This document shows positions 16,896 through 25,544 of a DNA stretch of 34,543 bases, piece after piece. The DNA comes from Bacteroidia bacterium (GTDB lineage Bacteria; Bacteroidota; Bacteroidia; B-17B0; Aurantibacillaceae), in contig JADLED010000296.1 in assembly GCA_020846335.1 (NCBI GenBank), forward strand, positions 1 to 34,543. Reading direction: 5' to 3'. The position numbers and the translations under genes are program-made. The notes beneath the pieces were generated by a model, which did not search any database, had not been told where the DNA came from, and was given only the letters and a program-made list of their open reading frames with translations. Every line of letters starts with the position of its first letter. Position 1 is the stretch's first letter.

Positions 16896-18380
16896 CTAAT
16901 TTAAACGGTTCACTTTCCATTGGCTTTTTTTAACAGGGGCTTCAACCGTGGCATTGGTTTCGGCGCCAGTTCCGGCAAAAATGGCGGCTCCGGCAAGGGC
17001 AGCCACTTCTTCCAGTTCCACAGCTTTGGTATTAAGTACTTCGGGCGTAAAATAGTTCTTAATAAACCCGGTGTCAAATTTGCCCGATACAAAGGCCTGA
17101 TGATGCAACACAAATTTGCAAAAATCAAGGGTGGTTTCAACGCCTACAATTTTATAGTCGTCAATGGCACGAAGCATTTTTGCAATAGCCTCGGTTCTGT
17201 CTTTACCATGCACAATCAGTTTTGAAATCATGGGGTCGTAATAAATGGGAATATCCATTCCTTCTTCAAAACTATCGTCAACACGTACGCCGGGTCCTGC
17301 TGGCGTTTTGTAAACCACCAGACGGCCAATGTCGGGTAAAAAATTATTCATTGGGTCTTCGGCACACACGCGCACCTCGATGGCATGTCCGTTTATTTTC
17401 AAATCAGATTGATTGAAGCTAAGTTTCTCGTTGCGCGCCACTTTTATTTGTTCTTTTACCAAATCGAGGCCGGTAATCATTTCTGATACGGGATGCTCTA
17501 CCTGCAAACGGGTGTTCATTTCAAGGAAATAAAAATTAAGCTGATCGTCCACCAAAAACTCAACCGTTCCGGCGCCGCTATAGTTGCAGGCTTTGGCCAC
17601 ATCAACGGCACATTTACCCATGCGTTCGCGCAATTCGGCGCTGAGCACGCTACTAGGCGCTTCCTCAATTACTTTTTGATGGCGGCGTTGGATGCTGCAT
17701 TCGCGCTCAAACAAATAAACGCAATTGCCATGGTTATCGGCCAGTAATTGTATTTCGATGTGGCGCGGGCCGCTGGCATATTTTTCAATAAAAACGGCAC
17801 CATTGCCGAAGGCCGAAATGGCTTCGCTGATGGCCAGTTTCATTTGTTCTTCAATTTCACTTTCTTTTTCAACCAGGCGCATGCCTTTACCACCGCCACC
17901 TGCACTGGCTTTAATTAAAAGCGGAAATCCCACTTCTTTGGCAATTTTAACGGCTTCTTTCACATCGCTGATAGCGCCATCAGAACCGGGTATCATGGGT
18001 ACCTTGTATTTTTTTGCGGTGGCTTTGGCACTGAGTTTATCGCCCATCATGTCCATGCTTTCGGGGCTTGGGCCAATAAATGTAATGCCTGCCGCTCTTA
18101 CTTTACGGGCAAAATCAGCATTTTCGCTCAAAAAGCCATAGCCGGGATGGATACCATCAACGCCCAGTTCTTTACAAACGGCAATTATTTTGTCGCCCTG
18201 AAGATAGGACTGCGCACTTGGTGGTGGCCCAATGCACACGGCTTCGTCGGCATACCTTACAAACAGAGCGTTTCGGTCGGCTTCTGAATAAACGGCCACG
18301 GTTTTAATGCCCATTTCGCGTGCACTCCGCATAATGCGCAGGGCTATTTCGCCACGGTTGGCTATGAGAATTTTTTGCAT
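16896..18380 (-). CDS. accC: Biotin carboxylase subunit of an acyl-CoA carboxylase
   Basis: It carboxylates biotin on a carrier protein using ATP and bicarbonate. The 494 residues show the full biotin carboxylase layout: N-terminal Rossmann-like domain (MQKILIANRGEIALRI), ATP-grasp region with the glycine-rich loop KASAGGGGKGM (about 159-169), the HIEIQ segment, and the active-site block EMNTRLQVEHPVSEMITG near 293-310. The family core ends around residue 450; the last 45 residues are alanine-rich and poorly conserved. The subunit fits multi-subunit acetyl- or propionyl-CoA carboxylases. A carrier protein is encoded at 9698-10207, not adjacent. A complete promoter lies just upstream (18397-18424). 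Confidence 0.95.
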   Translation of the reverse strand: MQKILIANRGEIALRIMRSAREMGIKTVAVYSEADRNALFVRYADEAVCIGPPPSAQSYLQGDKIIAVCKELGVDGIHPGYGFLSENADFARKVRAAGITFIGPSPESMDMMGDKLSAKATAKKYKVPMIPGSDGAISDVKEAVKIAKEVGFPLLIKASAGGGGKGMRLVEKESEIEEQMKLAISEAISAFGNGAVFIEKYASGPRHIEIQLLADNHGNCVYLFERECSIQRRHQKVIEEAPSSVLSAELRERMGKCAVDVAKACNYSGAGTVEFLVDDQLNFYFLEMNTRLQVEHPVSEMITGLDLVKEQIKVARNEKLSFNQSDLKINGHAIEVRVCAEDPMNNFLPDIGRLVVYKTPAGPGVRVDDSFEEGMDIPIYYDPMISKLIVHGKDRTEAIAKMLRAIDDYKIVGVETTLDFCKFVLHHQAFVSGKFDTGFIKNYFTPEVLNTKAVELEEVAALAGAAIFAGTGAETNATVEAPVKKSQWKVNRLN

Positions 18381-18396
18381 AATAAAAAAGCGTAAT

Positions 18397-18424
18397 CAAA
18401 GCTAAAGATAAGGATTTATGCCAA
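18397..18424 (-). promoter_or_regulatory. Promoter of accC
   Basis: On the minus strand TTG (18424-18422) and TAGCTTTG (18404-18397) are 17 nt apart, a full match to the Bacteroidota promoter pattern. Transcription should start near 18390, about 10 nt before the accC ATG, giving a very short leader. Confidence 0.6.
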
Positions 18425-18519
18425 TATGTGTTGGTGGCAAAGGCATAAACTGAATGCCTCGTTTTGTTAGAAAGTGTAGATAATAAATTGCGAAGAAAAG
18501 TGCAATAAATTAGTGCGAA

Positions 18520-19536
18520 TTAGTTTGGATCAAATTCCATTAATTTTCCATTGAGAACCATGGTGCCGTCTGCGTAAACGGTGGCGGTTACTCCTTCCCA
18601 CACTTTATTTACCAACTGATCCTTACTGGTGAGGCCATAATTAAATGGAATTTTTCCGTCCAGAATTTTCTGGCATAAATCAGTTTTCCATGGCTCACGC
18701 GCGCTAGCTACCAGGGCTTTTATACTTTTTTCGTGAGAGGCCTTGGGTACTTTGGCTGCCAGGGCACACAGGGCGGTTTCGATGGCCAAATCGTTTTTTG
18801 GATTTTTTTCGTTAAGGATGTAAACCTTCATGGTGGTTACGTAGTTATCTTTTGAATAAATGGCACAAAGCACATCTTCAATCATGCCACATTGCCTGAA
18901 AGTCATAAGGTTTTGAGTGAGGTTAGCCGTGATAACCTGATTTTGGGAGATAGAGGCCGACATGCACACATAATGATTAAATATGTCAGGATTTTTAGAG
19001 GCATTAATCACATCCAACTGGGTAAGGGTTTCGAGTTTTTTTGTAACCGCCACACTGTTTAAAATAGTGGCTAATAACAAGGCGTTTCCGGCAAGTATGG
19101 CGTCTTTGGTTCGGTTAGAATCAACCACTGCCAGCAGCCCTGACACATTGTAATTAAGGTCCTTTAAATCTTTGGCGGTATGCTGTTGGATAAATGTTTT
19201 GCCTGTGTGGTAGGTAAAATAACTTTGCAGTGGGGGCAGGTATTCAAGTCCTACAAAAGAATAACCAACTCTTTTTTCCATGAGGTAAAACAGTTGCGCT
19301 TTTTCCTTTTCAGAATATTTTTTTTCGATAACTATTTTACGCAGCAGGTTATCGAAAAAATCGTCTTTAAAAAAATCTTCCTTGTTAAAGCCATCAATAA
19401 AATCGCGCAGTGGCTTTTTTATTTCCGTCATAAAGTATGTTTTATCAACAGTTAGCTTGTTGGCAGGGCGGCTTTGTGCAAGCAGGCTACTCACAAAAAA
19501 GAACAACAGCACGGTAGGAATAATTCTCCTCATCAT
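18520..19536 (-). CDS. Secreted protein of unknown function
   Basis: A 338-residue protein with a signal peptide (1 to about 21, ending LLAQ). Two ATG codons stand side by side at the start, so the first residue is uncertain by one. The mature part is predominantly helical with many leucine/alanine-rich stretches, and ends in a short beta-like segment (TATVYADGTMVLNGKLMEFD). I do not recognise a family. It is a single gene between accC and hutU, on the same strand as both, with a TAnnTTTG element about 50 nt upstream. Confidence 0.75.
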   Translation of the reverse strand: MMRRIIPTVLLFFFVSSLLAQSRPANKLTVDKTYFMTEIKKPLRDFIDGFNKEDFFKDDFFDNLLRKIVIEKKYSEKEKAQLFYLMEKRVGYSFVGLEYLPPLQSYFTYHTGKTFIQQHTAKDLKDLNYNVSGLLAVVDSNRTKDAILAGNALLLATILNSVAVTKKLETLTQLDVINASKNPDIFNHYVCMSASISQNQVITANLTQNLMTFRQCGMIEDVLCAIYSKDNYVTTMKVYILNEKNPKNDLAIETALCALAAKVPKASHEKSIKALVASAREPWKTDLCQKILDGKIPFNYGLTSKDQLVNKVWEGVTATVYADGTMVLNGKLMEFDPN

Positions 19537-19587
19537 AATTAATTTAATACACTAATTTAAGTAGGCAAAAAGGGGTTTACATACCCA

Positions 19588-19595
19588 CAAAGTTA
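19588..19595 (-). promoter_or_regulatory. Candidate -7 element of the secreted gene at 18520-19536
   Basis: The minus strand reads TAACTTTG, an exact TAnnTTTG match, with transcription predicted near 19580, about 45 nt before the ATG. No TTG was seen at -33. Confidence 0.4.
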
Positions 19596-19643
19596 AATTA
19601 TACACATTACATTTTTGATTAAATGCGGTGAAAATAACTTTTT

Positions 19644-21671
19644 TTAGAACTCTTCGGGAAGTAATCCATCTAAAATTTCATTATCAACCAAATTCGGCAA
19701 GGTTACTTTTAATCCGGGGCTGCGCTCCATTTCTCTTTTGATGGCAAATAAAGCCTCGTCGTTACGGGCCCAGGCTCTGCGCGAAATACCGTTGTTTACG
19801 TCCCAAAACAGCATTTGTTGCAATCTTCTGTCGGCATCGTCGCTTCCATCGAGCACCAAACCAAAACCGCCATTTATTACTTCGCCCCAGCCCACGCCGC
19901 CACCATTGTGAAGGCTAATCCAGGTGGCTCCTCTAAAGGCATCGCCCACAAAATTTTGAACGGCCATGTCGGCGGTAAATTTACTGCCATCGTATATGTT
20001 GGAGGTTTCACGATAAGGGCTGTCTGTTCCGCTCACATCGTGATGATCGCGACCCAACACCACCGGTGCGCTAATGCGCCCTTCGCGAATCGCCTGGTTA
20101 ATTGCCTGCGCAATTTTTACCCGTCCTTCACTATCAGCATACAATATTCTTGCCTGTGAGCCCACCACCAGGTTATTTTGTTGGGCGTCTTTTATCCAAA
20201 CAATGTTGTCGTGTAATTGTTGTTTTATTTCGTCGGGCGCGGTTACATAAATTTGTTCGAGTACCTGTTGTGCCAATTGGTCGGTAAGAGCCAGGTCTTC
20301 GGGTTTTGCAGAGGTACATACCCAACGGAAAGGACCGAATCCGTAATCAAAACACATTGGGCCCAATATGTCCTGCACATAAGATTTGTACTTAAATTCG
20401 GCTGAGCCGTCCTGACCGGGTTTGCCGCTAAACACATCGCCACCCGCCCGCGACACTTCGAGTAAAAAGGCATTGCCGTAATCAAAAAAGTACATGCCTT
20501 TGGTGTTTAATGTGTTAATGGCATTGATGTGGCGCACCAGTGTTTTTTGTACTTCTTTTTTAAAGCGCTCGGGTTCTTCAGCCATTAGTTTGTTGCTCTC
20601 TTCCAACGAAAATCCCGCAGGATAATAGCCCCCCGCCCAGGGGTTGTGCAGTGAACTCTGATCGCTACCTATGTCCACGTTAACCTCATCCTTTACTAAG
20701 CGTTCCCACAAATCCACCACATTGCCTTCGTAAGCCAAACTCACGGCCTCTTTATTTTGCATGGCTTGTTTGGTGCGGGCTACAAGTTCATCGAGGTTGT
20801 TATAAACTTCGTCCACCCAGTTTTGGCTGTGGCGTGTTTTAACGGCTTTGGGGTTTATTTCGGCAGTAATAGACACCATGCCTGCAATTTTTGCGGCCTT
20901 GGGTTGCGCGCCACTCATGCCTCCGAGACCACAGGTTACAAATAATTTTCCGCGGCGTTCGGCTTCGGTTTTAAACTTTTTTCGTGCGGCGTTCATCACG
21001 GTAATGGTGGTGCCGTGCACAATGCCTTGTGGTCCAATGTACATGTAGCTTCCGGCGGTCATTTGCCCATATTGGGTAACGCCAAGCGCATTAAATTTTT
21101 CCCAATCGTCGGGTTTGCTGTAGTTGGGTATCATCATGCCATTGGTAATTACCACACGCGGTGCATCTTTGTGTGATGGAAAAAGCCCCATGGGATGTCC
21201 GCTGTACATTACCAATGTTTGTTCATCGGTCATGTTGGCCAGATACTGCATGGTGATGAGGTATTGCGCCCAGTTTTGAAACACAGCTCCATTGCCCCCG
21301 TAGGTAATTAATTCGTGTGGGTGTTGTGCCACCGCATAGTCGAGGTTGTTACTCAGCATGTGCATAATGGCTGCTGCCTGTTTGCTTTTGTGAGGATACT
21401 CTTGAATGGGGCGTGCATAAATTTTATAGTCGGGACGAAAACGGTACATGTAAATGCGCCCGTAGGTTTTTAATTCTTGAGCAAATTCTTTGGCTAAAAA
21501 AACGTGGTGTTTTTTATCGAAATAACGCAGGGCATTTTTAATGGCCAGTTTTTTTTCGTTTGGGTTTAAAATTTCTTTTCGTTTGGGCGCGTGATTAATG
21601 CTGCTGTCGAAAGCTTTGGTTTCGGGTAATTCGTTGGGTATGCCTTGTAAAACAAGTTGTTCAAAATTCAT
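19644..21671 (-). CDS. hutU: Urocanate hydratase
   Basis: HutU converts urocanate to 4-imidazolone-5-propionate, the second step of histidine breakdown, with NAD as a tightly bound cofactor. Motifs visible are YGGNGAVFQNWAQYL near 123-137, FVTCGLGGMSGAQPKAA near 244-260 (NAD-binding glycine region), the SDQSSLHNPWAGGY block near 339-352 and SLHNGGGVGWGEVINGG near 587-603. At 675 residues it is longer than the 557-residue proteobacterial enzyme; the extra N-terminal region and internal insertions are, to my knowledge, normal for the Bacteroidota form. The other Hut genes (histidase, imidazolonepropionase, formiminotransferase) are not in the window. It follows the M3 peptidase gene by 59 nt. 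Confidence 0.95.
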   Translation of the reverse strand: MNFEQLVLQGIPNELPETKAFDSSINHAPKRKEILNPNEKKLAIKNALRYFDKKHHVFLAKEFAQELKTYGRIYMYRFRPDYKIYARPIQEYPHKSKQAAAIMHMLSNNLDYAVAQHPHELITYGGNGAVFQNWAQYLITMQYLANMTDEQTLVMYSGHPMGLFPSHKDAPRVVITNGMMIPNYSKPDDWEKFNALGVTQYGQMTAGSYMYIGPQGIVHGTTITVMNAARKKFKTEAERRGKLFVTCGLGGMSGAQPKAAKIAGMVSITAEINPKAVKTRHSQNWVDEVYNNLDELVARTKQAMQNKEAVSLAYEGNVVDLWERLVKDEVNVDIGSDQSSLHNPWAGGYYPAGFSLEESNKLMAEEPERFKKEVQKTLVRHINAINTLNTKGMYFFDYGNAFLLEVSRAGGDVFSGKPGQDGSAEFKYKSYVQDILGPMCFDYGFGPFRWVCTSAKPEDLALTDQLAQQVLEQIYVTAPDEIKQQLHDNIVWIKDAQQNNLVVGSQARILYADSEGRVKIAQAINQAIREGRISAPVVLGRDHHDVSGTDSPYRETSNIYDGSKFTADMAVQNFVGDAFRGATWISLHNGGGVGWGEVINGGFGLVLDGSDDADRRLQQMLFWDVNNGISRRAWARNDEALFAIKREMERSPGLKVTLPNLVDNEILDGLLPEEF

Positions 21672-21690
21672 TATAATCGTTTTATGACGT

Positions 21691-21717
21691 TAAAATTGCA
21701 GAGACAAAATTCTGCAA
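21691..21717 (-). terminator. Possible terminator between the M3 peptidase gene and hutU
   Basis: A 7-bp stem TTGCAGA / TCTGCAA with an 8-nt loop is followed on the minus strand by TTTTA. The T run is short, so readthrough into hutU is likely. The hairpin has a longer T run on the plus strand, but no plus-strand gene precedes it. Confidence 0.4.
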
Positions 21718-21730
21718 ATTTTTTGTTAGT

Positions 21731-23422
21731 TTAAATGGCCTGGTATTCTGTTTTTACAAAATCCATTAGTTCTTTAATGTATTCGGGACTAAAATCGAAT
21801 TTAATTCCTGCAGCGCTGTATATTTCGGGAATTGATTTGGTGTAGCCCAATGCCAGTGCTTTTTTATAATCGGCCACGGCTTGTTTCGGATTTTTTTTGT
21901 AGTTGCGCCAAACGGCTATTGCTCCTAATTGGGCAAAACCGTATTCGATGTAATAAAAGGGCACTTCAAACAAATGCAATTGCACTTGCCAGCGGCGGCG
22001 GAGCTGGTCTTCGAGGCCCTGATAGTTTATTACCGAGCTGCCAAAATCGGCAATTATTTGTTGCCAGGCCGCATAACGTTGTTCCACTGTATGTTCGGGG
22101 TTGAGGTAAATCCAGTGTTGAAATTTATCAATGGCTGCAATCCATGGCAGGGTATCCATTACGCTTTCGAGTTGCTGACGTTTTGCTCTTTTTAAATCGT
22201 TGGCATCCGGAAAAAATATTTCCCAGTGTTCCATGCTCATAAGCTCCATGCTCATGCTGGCGAGTTCGGCCACTTCACTGGGTGGAGACTTAAAATCCAC
22301 CAAATCGAGATTCATGTCTAAAAATGAATGAATGGCATGTCCGCCTTCGTGTACCATGGTTACCAAATCGCGGTGCAAACCCACCGAATTCATAAAAATA
22401 AATGGCACATCGGTTTCGTAAAGTGGGTATTGATACCCACCGGGTGCTTTGCCCAAGCGGCTTTCCAGATCAAGGCGTTTCATTTTATCCATGGTGACAA
22501 TGCATTCGCCAAAAAACGGATCGAGCTGGTTAAAACAAGCGATGGTTTTGGTAACCAATTCTTCGGCGCTGGCAAATGGCTTAAGTGGTGCCAGACCTTC
22601 TTCATCAACCGATGTGTCCCATGGTCGGTAATCACTTAGTTTTAATTTGGCCTGACGTTGTTTGTCGTGTTCATTAATTAATGGCACGGCGTGAAGTTTA
22701 ACGGCTTCGTGAAAATTTAAACAATCCTGCACGGAGTAATCAAAGCGTGCCAGAGACTGGTGTTTGTAATCGCGGTAATTTTTAAAGCCCGCATTAATGG
22801 CCACCTGATGGCGCAATTGGATTAATTGTGTGAACAGTTCGTTAAGGGCGGTTTCGTCCTGCGCACGGCGGCTTTGTACTTTAAGGTAAACTTCTTTGCG
22901 TACTTCGCGGTTAAGGTCTTTTAAAAATACCGAGGCCTTTTGCAGGGTGATTTTTTCGCCATTGTGTTCAATGCTTTGTTCGCCGTTAATGGCACCAAAT
23001 TGTTGTTCGAGTTCCTGCAGGCGGGTGTTGAGTGGAATGTTTTCTTCGCGAAAAAGATCGATGCTGTTTTTAATGCCGCGCAGATAAATGTTGTAGCCCG
23101 ATTTGGTGAGTGAGTTGATGTAGGGCGTTGACACAATTTTTTTATTGAGTTCGTTGGAAATTGGAGACATGTGCGGTTCGATGTTCTGCACAAAATCGTT
23201 AAAGCTGTCGCGCAATTGTGTGTTGGCGGTGTCGCAGGTCATTTTAATGTAGCGCCAGGCCATGTTTTCGCTAACCACTGCGCCCAGTTCGCTGTAATCC
23301 TTTAGCCACTTTTCGAGTTCGGTGGCTGAGTTGATACTGCGGTTTTGGAGTTCTTCAAAATAGGGCTTTAAAAGTTCCCAGGTGGTTACGGTGTAATCTG
23401 ATTTTATGTACTGACGTTGCAT
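21731..23422 (-). CDS. M3 family oligoendopeptidase
   Basis: A cytoplasmic zinc metallopeptidase that trims peptides of moderate length; PepF-type enzymes are the closest known group. The 563-residue protein has no signal peptide. The zinc site is HEGGH (358-362) with the third ligand expected at Glu386 in the downstream PSEVAELASMSMEL segment, 28 residues on, which is the M3 spacing. Long helices before and after the site fit the clam-shaped M3 fold. It starts 24 nt after a small membrane protein gene and probably shares its transcript; hutU follows after a weak hairpin. A role in breaking down peptides to amino acids such as histidine would fit hutU, but this is inference. Confidence 0.92.
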   Translation of the reverse strand: MQRQYIKSDYTVTTWELLKPYFEELQNRSINSATELEKWLKDYSELGAVVSENMAWRYIKMTCDTANTQLRDSFNDFVQNIEPHMSPISNELNKKIVSTPYINSLTKSGYNIYLRGIKNSIDLFREENIPLNTRLQELEQQFGAINGEQSIEHNGEKITLQKASVFLKDLNREVRKEVYLKVQSRRAQDETALNELFTQLIQLRHQVAINAGFKNYRDYKHQSLARFDYSVQDCLNFHEAVKLHAVPLINEHDKQRQAKLKLSDYRPWDTSVDEEGLAPLKPFASAEELVTKTIACFNQLDPFFGECIVTMDKMKRLDLESRLGKAPGGYQYPLYETDVPFIFMNSVGLHRDLVTMVHEGGHAIHSFLDMNLDLVDFKSPPSEVAELASMSMELMSMEHWEIFFPDANDLKRAKRQQLESVMDTLPWIAAIDKFQHWIYLNPEHTVEQRYAAWQQIIADFGSSVINYQGLEDQLRRRWQVQLHLFEVPFYYIEYGFAQLGAIAVWRNYKKNPKQAVADYKKALALGYTKSIPEIYSAAGIKFDFSPEYIKELMDFVKTEYQAI

Positions 23423-23446
23423 GGTTTGATTGATTTAGGCGTTGGC

Positions 23447-23941
23447 TTAATTGTAATAAATTTTTTTATCTGTGTTTTTGATGTTGCTTACCAAAAGGGT
23501 TAGTTTAAGGTTGGTGATGTTGCCCTGCCGGGTGTAGCGCAAATAATTTAACACCACTTTTTGCAGCACTTCTAAATCGCTGCTGTTTTTAACAGGGCCA
23601 TTAACGTTGTTTTGTAAGGGCGATTTTTTTTCGAAATAATGGATGCTGTTAATCAGCGCGATTAACAAGGGTTCGTAGCCTTTGAGGCGATTGCTGCGGT
23701 GTTTGTTAAGGATTTCGGCGAGCACATCGGTTTTTTGCTGGCCATTGTTTTCAAATTCGGCAATGAGGTTATAATTGCAGGAAGGTGGTGGTGCAAATAG
23801 CGCCCAGGTTTGTTGAAAATAAGGGTAGGTGTAGTATTGCGACCAGTAAAACAACCTGCTGCTTTGTGTTGACAGGGGGTTGCCGTTAATCATCACCATT
23901 ACAAAATGGAAACCAAGGACGCACAGGCCGGTGATGAGCAA
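23447..23941 (-). CDS. Small membrane-anchored protein, DUF5819-like (start uncertain)
   Basis: At least 164 residues with one N-terminal hydrophobic helix, then SQYYTYPYFQQTWALFAPPP, which resembles the W.LFAP.P core of DUF5819 proteins, then a mostly helical soluble part facing the periplasm. The only standard start is TTG at 23941, which begins inside the hydrophobic helix. The frame stays open upstream and would add a basic stretch (KHLISVIKPTYKIA) in front of the helix, the pattern expected for a real N terminus, but no ATG, GTG or TTG is available there. A rare start such as ATT at 23974, or a sequencing error, is possible. It lies 24 nt upstream of the M3 peptidase gene. Confidence 0.6.
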   Translation of the reverse strand: MLITGLCVLGFHFVMVMINGNPLSTQSSRLFYWSQYYTYPYFQQTWALFAPPPSCNYNLIAEFENNGQQKTDVLAEILNKHRSNRLKGYEPLLIALINSIHYFEKKSPLQNNVNGPVKNSSDLEVLQKVVLNYLRYTRQGNITNLKLTLLVSNIKNTDKKIYYN

Positions 23942-24023
23942 TGCTATTTTGTAAGTTGGTTTGATAACCGAAATTAGATGTTTTTGCCAACACCTGCAAT
24001 GATATTGGGCTTTGCATAAAAAT

Positions 24024-24056
24024 AAAAAAGCGCAAAACCCGTTTGCGCTTTTTTTT
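24024..24056 (-). terminator. Strong terminator after the phosphate transporter gene
   Basis: AAAAAGCGCAAA and TTTGCGCTTTTT form a 12-bp stem with a 5-nt loop (ACCCG), with T runs on both strands. It lies 15 nt after the PiT stop codon and can stop transcription in either direction. Confidence 0.85.
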
Positions 24057-24070
24057 TACTAAACTATTTT

Positions 24071-25474
24071 TTAAAGAATGGCTCTGAATAAAAGGAACAA
24101 GCCGCCTGAGAGAATGATGGTAACAGGTAATGTGAGTATCCAGGTAAGGGCAATGGTTTTAATAGTGCCTTTTTGAAGATTTTTTAAGCCCTTTTTAGCC
24201 ACCATGGAACCGGCGATACCAGAAGATAACATGTGTGTTGTGCTTACCGGAACGCCTTTCCAGCTTGCCAAACCTATGCCTAAAGAAGCAACTATTTCGG
24301 CACTGGCACCTTGTGCATAGCTCATGTGTTGCTTGCCTATTTTTTCGCCCACTGTTTTTACAATGCGTTTCCAGCCTACCATGGTTCCTAAGCCAAGGCA
24401 CAACGAAATCATGATAATTACCCAGGATGGGGCATACTCCACCAATTTTTTGGTAGCCTTTATTTCGTGTTTTAACTCTTTGGTTTCGTTGAGACTGATG
24501 GTAAGGTTGCCTCCGTTTATTAATTTTTCGGCTCCTTTTGTTATTTTGATAACGTCTTTTCTAAGGCTAAAACGATTGCCCACAGGAATTTTATCCACAT
24601 CAGTGAAGGCGGCTACTTCAGCTTTATAGTGGGCGGCGTGCTTAACAATGTCGTAGTACATTTTCTTTTCTTTTCCGGCAAGGACCACTGTATCGGCTTT
24701 TACAATGAGGGCTTCAATTTTGGTTATGTTTCCGTTGATACTTTGAAGGTTAACGCTTGAATCGAGAGAAAAATGTGAAGGTAGCACGGCAATTAAAATC
24801 ATCATTACCAAACCAACTCCTTTTTGTCCGTCGTTTTGACCATGAAAAAAACTTACCAATCCGCAGGTAATCCAAAGCATCATTCTAATCCAGATGGGTG
24901 GTTTTTTGCCGGGAATTGGTTCTTTGTAAACAGCTTCGTTTTTCACCAAACGTTTAAAAATAAACATCACAATAATGGCAACCGAAAATCCAATAAGTGG
25001 CGAAAGTAGCAGTGCCAATCCTGTGTCTTTGGCTTTATCCCAGTTAACGGCAGTTAAACCATAATCGCCGGGTAAAAAATAAAAAGCCAAACCAATGCCC
25101 AAAATTGAACCGATTATGGTGTGTGAGCTTGATGATGGAATGCCAAAATACCAGGTTCCAAAATTCCAGATAATTGCACTGAGTAGTAAAGCCAATATCA
25201 TGGCGATGCCGTGGTAGGGGTTGGAATCCACTAACACATCCATTGGCAGGAGGTTAACAATGCCCATTGCCACTGTAATTCCGCCCAGCATTACACCGGC
25301 AAAATTAATAAGTCCGCTGTAAACCACAGCTACTGTTGGTTTCATGGAGTTGGTGTAAATAACGGTGGCCACAGCGTTGGCTGTATCGTGAAAACCGTTA
25401 ATGAATTCAAAGAAGCAAGCTAATAGTAAACATACTATCAGAAGTATTGTAAGTGTTGAATCTAATCCTAACAT
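24071..25474 (-). CDS. PiT family inorganic phosphate transporter with central soluble insert
   Basis: An inner-membrane symporter that brings in phosphate (as a metal-phosphate complex or with protons or sodium). The 467-residue protein carries the paired PiT signatures: FINGFHDTANAVAT (24-37) in the first repeat and GASAEIVASLGIGLASWKGVPVSTTH in the second (about 389-414), plus FFHGQNDGQKGVG (209-221). About 10 hydrophobic helices are visible. A polar region of roughly 115 residues (about 233-348) interrupts the membrane part; it is helical and lysine-rich and would sit on one face of the membrane. It follows the porin gene by 70 nt. No PhoU-like or DUF47 gene is beside it. Confidence 0.93.
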   Translation of the reverse strand: MLGLDSTLTILLIVCLLLACFFEFINGFHDTANAVATVIYTNSMKPTVAVVYSGLINFAGVMLGGITVAMGIVNLLPMDVLVDSNPYHGIAMILALLLSAIIWNFGTWYFGIPSSSSHTIIGSILGIGLAFYFLPGDYGLTAVNWDKAKDTGLALLLSPLIGFSVAIIVMFIFKRLVKNEAVYKEPIPGKKPPIWIRMMLWITCGLVSFFHGQNDGQKGVGLVMMILIAVLPSHFSLDSSVNLQSINGNITKIEALIVKADTVVLAGKEKKMYYDIVKHAAHYKAEVAAFTDVDKIPVGNRFSLRKDVIKITKGAEKLINGGNLTISLNETKELKHEIKATKKLVEYAPSWVIIMISLCLGLGTMVGWKRIVKTVGEKIGKQHMSYAQGASAEIVASLGIGLASWKGVPVSTTHMLSSGIAGSMVAKKGLKNLQKGTIKTIALTWILTLPVTIILSGGLFLLFRAIL

Positions 25475-25544
25475 ATTTTTGTTTTTGTGTTTCTAAACGC
25501 CTGTAAATCTATTTGTTTAACCTTCCGGTTATGTTAAGTTAATG

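Noticed and set aside
19644..21671. HutU at 675 residues as a fusion protein, since the proteobacterial enzyme has 557.
   Set aside because: The extra N-terminal region and insertions have no separate domain character and, as far as I know, are normal in Bacteroidota HutU.
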